In this document: positions 1-5,007 of the stretch, one piece after another | Numbering within the stretch: position 1 is the stretch's first letter | Layout of the letters: every line of letters begins with the position of its first letter | Assembly: GCA_902783355.1 (NCBI GenBank) | Contig: CACZQQ010000362.1 | Location: 1-5,007, forward strand | Source: an uncultured bacterium | GTDB taxonomy: Bacteria; Verrucomicrobiota; Lentisphaeria; Oligosphaerales; Oligosphaeraceae | DNA: 5,007 nucleotides | Direction: 5' to 3' | Notes under the pieces: generated by a model | What the model was told of the DNA's origin: nothing | Seen by the model: only the letters and a program-made list of their open reading frames with translations | Databases searched by the model: none | Translations under genes and position numbers: made by a program

Positions 1-75
1 CTCAAGGGCGGCATCGAGCGCATCCTCAAGGAGCAGATTTCACAGGACATCACCGTCGAGCGCGTGGAGGAGTAG
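1..75 (+). CDS. C-terminal tail of a probable NifU-like Fe-S cluster protein (5' end outside window)
   Basis: The first 24 codons are open in frame 1 and end in TAG at 73-75. The peptide begins LKGGIERILKEQ and ends ITVERVEE. The pattern of Leu-Lys-x-Gly-Ile-Glu followed by a basic amphipathic helix and a short hydrophobic strand resembles the last helix and strand of the NifU C-terminal domain, which in that family lies just after the CxxC cluster-binding motif. The CxxC itself would be upstream of the window and cannot be seen. If the call is right, the protein would carry or transfer iron-sulfur clusters in the cytoplasm. The tail does not look like the end of an acetolactate synthase large subunit, the partner one might expect before the next gene. 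The identification rests on 24 residues and is tentative; that a real gene ends here is better supported, by the tight junction with the next gene. Confidence 0.5.
   Translation, partial: LKGGIERILKEQISQDITVERVEE
66..72 (+). promoter_or_regulatory. Ribosome binding site for ilvH, inside the upstream gene
   Basis: GGAGGAG, a strong Shine-Dalgarno match, lies 9 bases before the GTG at 82. It overlaps the last codons of the upstream reading frame and touches its stop. It supports the unusual GTG start and suggests that translation of the two genes is coupled. Confidence 0.75.
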
Positions 76-81
76 AGCGCC

Positions 82-576
82 GTGCCCAGCGAGACCTTCT
101 CGGTTCTGGTCGAAAACCGCTTCGGCGTCCTGGCCCGCATCGCGGGCCTCTTCTGCGGGCGCGGCTACAACATCGACAGCCTGACTGTCAGCTCCACCCA
201 GGACACGGAATACTCCCGCATGACCATCGTCACCCACGGCGACGCGGTGATTCTGGAGCAGATCGAGAAGCAGCTCAACAAGCTCATCGAGGTGGTCCGG
301 GTCACGCGTCTGGACGCGGGGGACTTCGTGGTGCGCGAGCTGGAACTGCTCAAGGTGAAGGCGGAAAGCGACGAGACGCGCCGCGAACTCATGCAGCTCT
401 GCGGCTCCTACGATGCGCATGTCATCGATGTCCAGGAGGATTCCGTCATCATCCAATTGACCGACCTGCCCGAGAAGATCGACGAATTCATGACGTTGGT
501 GCGCTCCTTCGGCCTCATCGAGCTGGCGCGCACGGGCAGCGTGGCCCTCAAACGCTCAACCCCACCGGAGACCTGA
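82..576 (+). CDS. ilvH: Acetolactate synthase, small (regulatory) subunit
   Basis: This is the regulatory subunit of acetohydroxyacid synthase, the first common enzyme of valine, leucine and isoleucine synthesis. It activates the catalytic subunit and confers valine feedback inhibition, in the cytoplasm. The 164 residues match the family length (about 163 in E. coli IlvH). An N-terminal ACT domain (about 5-80) carries the hallmark segment RGYNIDSLTV, then SRMTI and EQIEKQLNKL; the C-terminal domain (about 84-160) includes HVIDV and ends near ELARTG. By direct offset, N12, G15 and N30 correspond to E. coli IlvH N11, G14 and N29, positions tied to valine binding or valine resistance, so feedback control is probably retained. 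GTG at 82 is chosen because of the strong binding site at 66-72. The gene follows the upstream one by 6 bases and precedes the next by 3. No catalytic ilvB is visible beside it, and ilvC does not follow. The symbol could equally be ilvN. Confidence 0.95.
   Translation: MPSETFSVLVENRFGVLARIAGLFCGRGYNIDSLTVSSTQDTEYSRMTIVTHGDAVILEQIEKQLNKLIEVVRVTRLDAGDFVVRELELLKVKAESDETRRELMQLCGSYDAHVIDVQEDSVIIQLTDLPEKIDEFMTLVRSFGLIELARTGSVALKRSTPPET
567..571 (+). promoter_or_regulatory. Ribosome binding site for the vWA protein gene
   Basis: GGAGA lies 8 bases before ATG 580, within the last codons of ilvH. It supports ATG 580 as the start. A second in-frame ATG at 586 (the protein begins MKM) cannot be excluded, but it would be farther from the site and would change only two residues. 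Confidence 0.55.
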
Positions 577-579
577 CAG

Positions 580-2406
580 ATGAAGATGCGCAAATTCGCC
601 GTCCTGTCCATCCTGCTGTCGGTGCTTCTGCACCTGCTGCTCTTCAGGGCCATGTCGGGAATTGCGCTGGACAGGGCGGGCCTCCGCCTTCCGAGCGAGA
701 GGGAGACGCCCGACGACATCTATGACCAGGCGGTGACCTTCCACCTGGATCCGCCGCCGCCCGAAAGCGAGCCCGACCAGATGGAGGAGGAGCAGAAGGC
801 GCCGGAGCTGGACGACGGATCGGCCCTCCAGAAGGCGCCCGAGCTGGAGGCGCCGCTTCAGGAGATCAAGTTCGCCACGGAGACGGAGCAGGTGGCCGAC
901 CTGCTGAAGGAGGCCGATTTCACCGACGCGCCCGTCACCGTCTATGACATCACGGGCGTGCAGGGGGCGCTTGTGCAGGCGCCCCAACTGGAGGCGCCCT
1001 CCGCGGAGGCGCTTCTGGAGCCGCCAACCGCCCCGCGCCCTGAAATATTGGAGATCAAGGCCAGCGACCTGCCGCCGGAGCGCCTCAATATCGAAGGCCG
1101 CATGACCACGCCTGAACTGCACCGCAGCGCCGTCGCCCCCGACGTCATGCTGCCAAGCCTTGCCCAGGACGGGCCGCTGAACGCCTCCGGCGCGGCCTTG
1201 AGCGCGGGCCTTGAACTCCGCGGGCGCCGCCCCGGCTTCGGCGCGCCCGACGCCGACATGCCCGGCCTGGAACTGCCCGACGTGACTTTGCCCGCCCCCG
1301 GCGGCGGCCCCGACGGCAGCGCCCCCAAGCCGGGCGACGAGCTGGCGGGCCGCGGGCTCACGCCGGCGGACGCCGTCCTGCCGCTGGACGACTATGTGCA
1401 GGTCAAGGTGACCGTCCAGATGGAGAACGGCCGGCGCGGCGGCTGCTTCCAGGTGGAGATCCTGCCTGGCCGCAACAGCGACGCCCTGCCGGACATTCCC
1501 AAGGACCTCCTCTTCATCATCGACCGCTCCGACAGCATCTCGCCCTCCAAGTTCGCCGCCTTCCGGCAGTCGGTCATCGAGGTGCTGGCGGCGGTGAATC
1601 CCGCCGACCGCTTCAACGTCATCTCCTTCGCCGACAAGCCTGCGCGCGTCTTCCGCGACTTCGCCGCCGGCACGCCCGCCAACATTGCGGCGGCCACCGG
1701 CGCCATCCAAAAGCTGGCGCACGGCGGCATGACCGACGTCTTCGGCGGCCTCGCCCCCTTCGTCAAAGGCGGCAACGGCAACCGCGCCCGCCCCCTCAAC
1801 ATCTTCATGCTCACGGACGGGCAGTCCACCGTCAACATCCACCAGCCCAACGTCTTCCTGCGCGAAATCGGCTCCATGAACCCGGGCAATGTCTCCATCT
1901 TCCCCTTCAGCGCAGACAAGAAGGCCAACCGCCAGCTGCTGGACTTCCTGGGCTACCTCAACAGGGGCGACAAGTGCCACGTGGAAAACGTCGAGCAGAT
2001 CCCCCAGGGGATGGCGGACTTCTTCGCGCGTCACGCCAACATCATCGTCATGGACGTCACCTGCACCGCGACGGCCGGCGGCAAGGAGGTCTTCCCGAAG
2101 TCCCTCTCCCATCTCTACCGCAGCGAGCCGCTGCGCCTCTTCGGCCGCTTCGACGACCCCACGCAGGAGCTCGTCCTGGCCATCACGGGGCGTGACGCCG
2201 AAGGCAGGACGCGCGACCTGGTCTTCCGCAGGCGCCTCGACCAATGCCCGCGCGGGGACGAGTTTGTGATAAGGCGCTGGGCCAGCCAGAAGATCCTCTA
2301 TCTGCTGGCCCGATGCAACTCCACCGACAACCAGGCGGAAATCAACGCCCTCCGCCACCAGGTCGACCAGCTGACAAGCCAATACGGCGTCTACGCCGCC
2401 TACTGA
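580..2406 (+). CDS. Membrane-anchored von Willebrand factor A domain protein with TonB-like N-terminus
   Basis: 608 residues, function not known. After the basic start MKMRK comes one hydrophobic segment (about 6-22) rich in Leu with S14 and H18 in an S-x3-H arrangement, as in the TonB transmembrane helix. No signal peptidase site is evident, so a single-pass inner-membrane anchor with the rest in the periplasm is inferred. Residues about 45-270 form a Pro/Glu/Ala-rich, probably extended linker with repeated APELE/APQLEAP units. A vWA domain spans about 306-480 with a complete metal-ion site: D315-x-S317-x-S319, T385 in GGMTD, and D413 in MLTDGQS. The C-terminal part (about 488-608) has strand-rich segments, then WASQKI and a final QYGVYAAY. 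That ending recalls the region after the vWA domain in inter-alpha-trypsin-inhibitor-type bacterial proteins, although no VIT domain is seen before the vWA domain. Five Cys (289, 466, 495, 556, 579) all lie in the C-terminal half. vWA domains usually bind protein ligands through the metal; the partner here is unknown. The gene starts 3 bases after ilvH. Confidence 0.85.
   Translation: MKMRKFAVLSILLSVLLHLLLFRAMSGIALDRAGLRLPSERETPDDIYDQAVTFHLDPPPPESEPDQMEEEQKAPELDDGSALQKAPELEAPLQEIKFATETEQVADLLKEADFTDAPVTVYDITGVQGALVQAPQLEAPSAEALLEPPTAPRPEILEIKASDLPPERLNIEGRMTTPELHRSAVAPDVMLPSLAQDGPLNASGAALSAGLELRGRRPGFGAPDADMPGLELPDVTLPAPGGGPDGSAPKPGDELAGRGLTPADAVLPLDDYVQVKVTVQMENGRRGGCFQVEILPGRNSDALPDIPKDLLFIIDRSDSISPSKFAAFRQSVIEVLAAVNPADRFNVISFADKPARVFRDFAAGTPANIAAATGAIQKLAHGGMTDVFGGLAPFVKGGNGNRARPLNIFMLTDGQSTVNIHQPNVFLREIGSMNPGNVSIFPFSADKKANRQLLDFLGYLNRGDKCHVENVEQIPQGMADFFARHANIIVMDVTCTATAGGKEVFPKSLSHLYRSEPLRLFGRFDDPTQELVLAITGRDAEGRTRDLVFRRRLDQCPRGDEFVIRRWASQKILYLLARCNSTDNQAEINALRHQVDQLTSQYGVYAAY
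793..1002 (+). repeat. Imperfect APELE/APQLEAP coding repeats in the vWA protein linker
   Basis: Two 20-base copies, at 793-812 and 829-848, differ at one position and encode QKAPEL followed by D or E. A more diverged copy encodes QAPQLEAP at residues 133-140 (976-999). They lie in the Pro/Glu-rich linker between the membrane anchor and the vWA domain and probably reflect local duplication in a flexible spacer. Confidence 0.6.
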
Positions 2407-2442
2407 TAGTACAGTACCTTAAATGATAGAGAGAAGAGAGCA
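2407..2442 (+). other. AT-richer intergenic spacer with purine-rich ribosome binding region before thrH
   Basis: This 36-base gap is the only non-coding break between the four complete + strand genes and is much richer in A and T than its surroundings. It contains a tandem AGTAC pair (2408-2417) and a purine run (2428-2440) that must serve as the thrH ribosome binding region, although it lacks a canonical GGAGG. A 7-codon frame, ATG 2423 to TGA 2444-2446, overlaps the thrH start codon. The spacer may hold a secondary transcription start, but I could not assign convincing -35 and -10 boxes. Confidence 0.5.
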
Positions 2443-3057
2443 ATGAAACAGCCTCTGCTTGTGGCCATGGACCTGGAAGGGGTCCTCGTCCCCGAAATCT
2501 GGATTGCCTTCGCCGAGAAGACCGGCATCCCCGAGCTGCGCCTGACGACACGCGACATCGCCGACTACCGCCAGCTGATGCTGCACCGCCTGGCCATCCT
2601 CAAGGAACACAATCTGAAACTCTCTGACATTCAGGAAGTTATCGCAATAATGCATCCTTTGGAGGGCGCCATCGAGTACATCCAGTGGCTGAAGGAGCGC
2701 TTCCCGCACGTCATCATCTCCGACACCTTCTACGAGTTCGCCATGCCCCTCATGAAGCAGCTCGGCTATCCAACGCTCTTCTGCAACAGCCTCGTCGTGG
2801 ACGACAGCGGCGCCATCGTGGACTACCAGCAGCGGCTTCTTGATGGCAAGCGTCACGCGGCCCTCGCCTTCAAGCAGCTCAACTTCCGGCTGGCGGCCAT
2901 GGGAGATTCCTTCAACGACACGGCGATGCTGGCGGAGGCCGGCCTGGGCATCCTCTTCCGCCCCTCCGAGAAGGTGCGCCTCCAGTTCCCGCAATTCCCT
3001 GTCGTCAACGATTACAAGGAAGTGATGCGTCTTCTGGAGGAGTTCGACAGGGCATGA
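2443..3057 (+). CDS. thrH: ThrH: phosphoserine phosphatase / homoserine phosphotransferase (HAD superfamily)
   Basis: A 204-residue cytoplasmic HAD-superfamily enzyme matching ThrH of Pseudomonas aeruginosa (about 205 residues) along its whole length. ThrH removes phosphate from phosphoserine and can pass it to homoserine, linking serine and threonine synthesis. The nucleophile motif is D10-L-E-G-V, with the ThrH-type Glu at position 12 in place of the Asp of classical phosphoserine phosphatase (DxDxT), followed by the signature VPEIWIAFAEKTGI. Motif II is S93-D94 in ISDTFYEF, motif III is K136 in DGKRHA, and motif IV is G154-D155-S156-F-N158-D159. DIQEVIA and LEGA in the cap region also match ThrH. 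ATG 2443 places the nucleophile at the normal distance from the N-terminus. The gene lies 36 bases after the vWA gene and overlaps murJ by ATGA. Whether the phosphotransferase reaction matters in this organism cannot be told from sequence. Confidence 0.93.
   Translation: MKQPLLVAMDLEGVLVPEIWIAFAEKTGIPELRLTTRDIADYRQLMLHRLAILKEHNLKLSDIQEVIAIMHPLEGAIEYIQWLKERFPHVIISDTFYEFAMPLMKQLGYPTLFCNSLVVDDSGAIVDYQQRLLDGKRHAALAFKQLNFRLAAMGDSFNDTAMLAEAGLGILFRPSEKVRLQFPQFPVVNDYKEVMRLLEEFDRA
3036..3042 (+). promoter_or_regulatory. Ribosome binding site for murJ, inside thrH
   Basis: GGAGGAG lies 11 bases before ATG 3054, in the codons for LEE near the end of thrH. Together with the ATGA overlap it supports translational coupling of thrH and murJ and the choice of ATG 3054. 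It is the same heptamer used before ilvH. Confidence 0.65.
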
Positions 3058-4685
3058 GCGCCGCCTCGTCCTGCCCTTCCGAACAGCCCTGCCCCGCCGC
3101 GACGGCGAAGCCCCCCTCCCGCAAAAGCGCCGCCGGCTTCGGGCGCGCCCTCTTCTCCAGCAGCGCCGGCATCCTGTTGTCGCGCATCAGCGGCCTCCTG
3201 CGTGACAGCGCCACGGCCGCCTACTGGGGCGCCACGGAAGTGGCGCAGGCGGCCTACAAGACCGCCTTCGCCATCCCGAACAGCCTGCGCGAGCTCTTCT
3301 GCGAAGGCGCCTTCGCCTCCGCCTTCGTGCCGATGGTCTCGGCGCACATCGCCAAGGACGGGCGGGAGAGCGCGTGGCGGCTGGCCAACCGCGCCATCAC
3401 GCTGCAGCTGGTTGTGCTCGTCGGCGTGACGCTTCTCTTCTCCGGCATCGGCGCCGCCCTCTGGCTGTCGCGCCTCTTCGCCGGCGCCCCCACGACGAAC
3501 GTGACGCTCAAGATATTGCCGCTCCTGATGCCCTTTTCGGTGCTGGTCTGCGTCTCCGGCTCCTTCTGCGCGCTGCTGAACTGCATCAAGGTCTTCTTCC
3601 TCTCCAGCGCCATCCAGCTGGTCTTCAACATGGTGCAGGTCCTCAGCGTGGTGGCGCTCCATTTCAGCTGGCAGCGCAACGAGCCGCAGGCGCTCTACTT
3701 CTATTGCGGCAGCACCATTCTCGCGGGCTTCCTGCAGCTGGCCATCCTCCTGTCCATCTGCCGTCGCCACGGCTACACCTACCGCTTCGACCTCTCGTGG
3801 GACGAGGAGGTCCGCCTCTTCTGCAAGAAGCTCGTCCCGGGCGTGCTCGGCAGCGGGCTGCAGCAGCTCAACAGCCTCATCGACCGCGTCATCGGCCTCA
3901 TGCTCGGCTCCGCCGCCATCGGCGCGCTCTACTACAGCAACCGCCTCGTCTTCCTGCCCATCGGCCTCTTCGGCGTCACCATGTCCTCCGTCTGCCTGCC
4001 CGCGCTCTCCCGCGCCCACGCCAGAGGCGACCAGCAGGGCATCGTGGAGGCCCTCGACTACGCCCTGCGGACCATCCTCTTCCTCGCCATGCCCACCATG
4101 GCCCTCCTCATGGTCTGCGACAGGGAGATCATCCGGCTGCTCTTCGCGCGCGGCGCCTTCAACGAGGAGGCCATCGCCCAATGCCACTGGGCCCTCATGT
4201 TCTATCTGACGGGCCTGCCTGCCTTCTGCTGCGCCAAGGTCGTCACGAACCCCTTCCATGCGCGTCTGGACACCGCCACGCCGGTGCGCATCGCCTGTAT
4301 CATGATGGTCCTCAATACGGCGCTGAACTTCGCCCTGATGTGGCCGTTGCGGCAGGGCGGCCTGACGCTGGCCACGAGCCTCTGCTCATGGCTTGAAATC
4401 GTTATATTACTGAAGCTCAACAGGAGAGCGTTGCCAAGCTGGTCGCCCGCCCCCTTCCTGAAGGCGCTCTGCGGCCTCGGGGTCGCCGCGGGCGCGGGCG
4501 GTCTCGCCACGGCCGGCGTCATGCGACTGTGCACCGCCCTGCCGCAGACATTCGGCTGGCAGGGCCTGCGCATCGCCATCGCCATCGTCGCCTTGGCCGT
4601 CGTCTATCTGGCCGTCTGCGTCGTCCTGCGCCGCCCCGAGCCCATGGAACTGCTGGGCGCCTTCCGGAGAAGGGGGAAGGCGTAG
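3054..4685 (+). CDS. murJ: MurJ lipid II flippase (MviN family)
   Basis: MurJ moves the peptidoglycan precursor lipid II from the inner to the outer face of the cytoplasmic membrane. The 543-residue product is hydrophobic throughout from about residue 29, consistent with the usual 14 membrane helices of this MOP-superfamily transporter. Family signatures are clear: LLSRISGLLRD (41-51), IPNSLRELFCEGAFASAFVP (74-93), YYSNRL with PIGLFGV (293 onward), and RLLFARGAFNEEA in the second half. R44, R50 and R79 sit exactly 26 residues after the positions of the essential E. coli arginines R18, R24 and R53; R297 matches R270. All four central-cavity arginines are therefore present. The protein carries a polar N-terminal extension of about 26 residues rich in Ser, Ala, Pro and Lys, with two Cys, and ends in a short basic tail (RRRGKA). 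Its ATG overlaps the thrH stop. The gene is the last + strand gene and is followed by a hairpin. Confidence 0.95.
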   Translation: MSAASSCPSEQPCPAATAKPPSRKSAAGFGRALFSSSAGILLSRISGLLRDSATAAYWGATEVAQAAYKTAFAIPNSLRELFCEGAFASAFVPMVSAHIAKDGRESAWRLANRAITLQLVVLVGVTLLFSGIGAALWLSRLFAGAPTTNVTLKILPLLMPFSVLVCVSGSFCALLNCIKVFFLSSAIQLVFNMVQVLSVVALHFSWQRNEPQALYFYCGSTILAGFLQLAILLSICRRHGYTYRFDLSWDEEVRLFCKKLVPGVLGSGLQQLNSLIDRVIGLMLGSAAIGALYYSNRLVFLPIGLFGVTMSSVCLPALSRAHARGDQQGIVEALDYALRTILFLAMPTMALLMVCDREIIRLLFARGAFNEEAIAQCHWALMFYLTGLPAFCCAKVVTNPFHARLDTATPVRIACIMMVLNTALNFALMWPLRQGGLTLATSLCSWLEIVILLKLNRRALPSWSPAPFLKALCGLGVAAGAGGLATAGVMRLCTALPQTFGWQGLRIAIAIVALAVVYLAVCVVLRRPEPMELLGAFRRRGKA

Positions 4686-4702
4686 ATTCCGAAGCTCCTG
4701 GC

Positions 4703-4722
4703 CGGACGCCCTCTGGCGTCCG
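4703..4722. terminator. Hairpin between convergent genes, possible bidirectional terminator
   Basis: CGGACGCC, loop CTCT, GGCGTCCG: a perfect 8-bp GC-rich stem with a 4-base loop, 17 bases after the murJ stop and 9 bases beyond the stop of the - strand gene. No T-tract follows on either strand, so it is not a classical intrinsic terminator. Its place between two convergent 3' ends still makes a role in transcript ending or 3'-end protection likely. The stem energy was not computed. Confidence 0.5.
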
Positions 4723-4731
4723 CGGCACGGG

Positions 4732-5007
4732 TCACTCCGTCTTGAAGAGGGCGCGGAACTCCTCCGGAGTGACCTTGCGGCCGTAGGGGGAGTATTCGAA
4801 GCACTCGGCGTATTGTGCGGCAAGGCCCGCCGCGAGCGCCTCCTTGCGGTAGCGCCCGCAGAAATGCTCCTTCAGGAAGGCGAAGCGCGCCGGCCAGTCC
4901 ATCCTGTCGCGGTCTGGCAAGGGGGACATGCCACTGTCATACGGCAGCCATTCGTAGAACTGCGAGACATGGCAGTCCATCGCAAGGCACTTCTGCTCAA
5001 GGACATC
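4732..5007 (-). CDS. Probable PIG-L/LmbE-family deacetylase, C-terminal part (5' end outside window)
   Basis: The frame is open from the window edge (read from 5007 downward) for 91 codons to TGA at 4734-4732. An internal Met at 4980-4978 exists, but nine more codons are open before it, reading DVLEQKCLA, so the gene most likely starts outside the window. The segment CLAMDCHVSQFYEWLPY resembles the late H-x-SQ motif of PIG-L (GlcNAc-PI de-N-acetylase/LmbE) proteins, and QYAECFEYSPYGR resembles their closing strand, where YAE-F is common. Such enzymes are zinc-dependent and remove acetyl groups from N-acetylglucosamine-containing compounds. The metal-binding N-terminal motifs (HPDD type) would lie beyond the window, so activity cannot be judged. 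The C-terminus (PEEFRALFKTE) is complete. The gene converges on murJ and is transcribed separately. The assignment is by resemblance of short motifs; a conserved hypothetical protein remains possible. Confidence 0.6.
   Translation of the reverse strand, partial: DVLEQKCLAMDCHVSQFYEWLPYDSGMSPLPDRDRMDWPARFAFLKEHFCGRYRKEALAAGLAAQYAECFEYSPYGRKVTPEEFRALFKTE

Noticed and set aside
2371..2376. CTGACA as a -35 box for a thrH promoter
   Set aside because: No acceptable -10 box lies 16-18 bases downstream; the sequence there is GC-rich coding DNA.
556..2382. A very long open frame on the - strand, opposite the vWA gene
   Set aside because: It mirrors a GC-rich gene and its translation is a low-complexity mix of Gly, Ala, Val, Arg and Glu with no recognisable motif. 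The + strand frame has a membrane anchor, a full vWA metal site and a ribosome binding site.
3012..4259. Long - strand open frame opposite murJ
   Set aside because: Its translation is Glu/Gly/Ala/Arg-rich with no domain signature, while the + strand encodes an unmistakable MurJ.
3374..4396. Overlapping + strand frame inside murJ
   Set aside because: It is rich in Arg, His, Pro and Ala, as expected from an out-of-frame reading of a GC-rich gene, and has no ribosome binding site or motif.
4732..4980. The - strand gene as a complete 82-residue protein starting at the Met at 4980-4978
   Set aside because: The frame stays open to the window edge, and the residues before the Met join smoothly with the HxSQ-like segment of a larger enzyme family, so truncation by the window is more likely.
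1..5007. Mobile element, CRISPR array, tRNA or defence system
   Set aside because: No inverted terminal repeats, transposase or integrase motifs, spaced direct repeats or cloverleaf sequences were seen, and nearly all bases are accounted for by protein genes.

Overview
This is a GC-rich, densely coded bacterial chromosome segment. Four genes in a row on the + strand are complete: ilvH/ilvN, a membrane-anchored von Willebrand A (vWA) protein, thrH and murJ. They are preceded by the last 24 codons of another + strand gene. A convergent, 5'-truncated gene closes the window on the - strand. No rRNA, tRNA, CRISPR array, insertion sequence, phage gene or plasmid gene was recognised. The identified proteins are chromosomal housekeeping types from a Gram-negative-type bacterium. 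The proline-rich, TonB-like vWA protein beside ThrH and MurJ would fit the PVC group (Lentisphaerota/Verrucomicrobiota-like), but that placement is an impression from gene style and is not proven here.

Layout. Bases 1-75 hold the tail of a probable NifU-like iron-sulfur scaffold. Six bases later a GTG-started acetolactate synthase small subunit begins (82-576), with its ribosome binding site inside the last codons of the upstream gene. Three bases after its stop comes a 608-residue protein (580-2406) with one N-terminal membrane segment, a Pro/Glu-rich linker, a vWA domain with an intact metal site and a C-terminal domain. A 36-base AT-richer gap, the only real break in the run, leads to thrH (2443-3057). 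thrH overlaps murJ (3054-4685) by ATGA. After murJ, a perfect 8-bp hairpin (4703-4722) sits between the convergent ends. The - strand gene (4732-5007, incomplete) looks like the C-terminal part of a PIG-L/LmbE-type deacetylase.

How the genes may work together. The spacing suggests co-transcription from the upstream gene through murJ, possibly with a second start before thrH. IlvH (valine-sensitive regulation of branched-chain amino acid synthesis) and ThrH (phosphoserine/homoserine phosphate chemistry) belong to connected amino acid pathways. MurJ (lipid II flipping) and the vWA protein act at or across the inner membrane. The run mixes metabolism and envelope functions and does not form one obvious pathway. 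Nothing here is clearly a new defence, mobile or RNA system. The least explained item is the vWA protein with a TonB-like membrane anchor.
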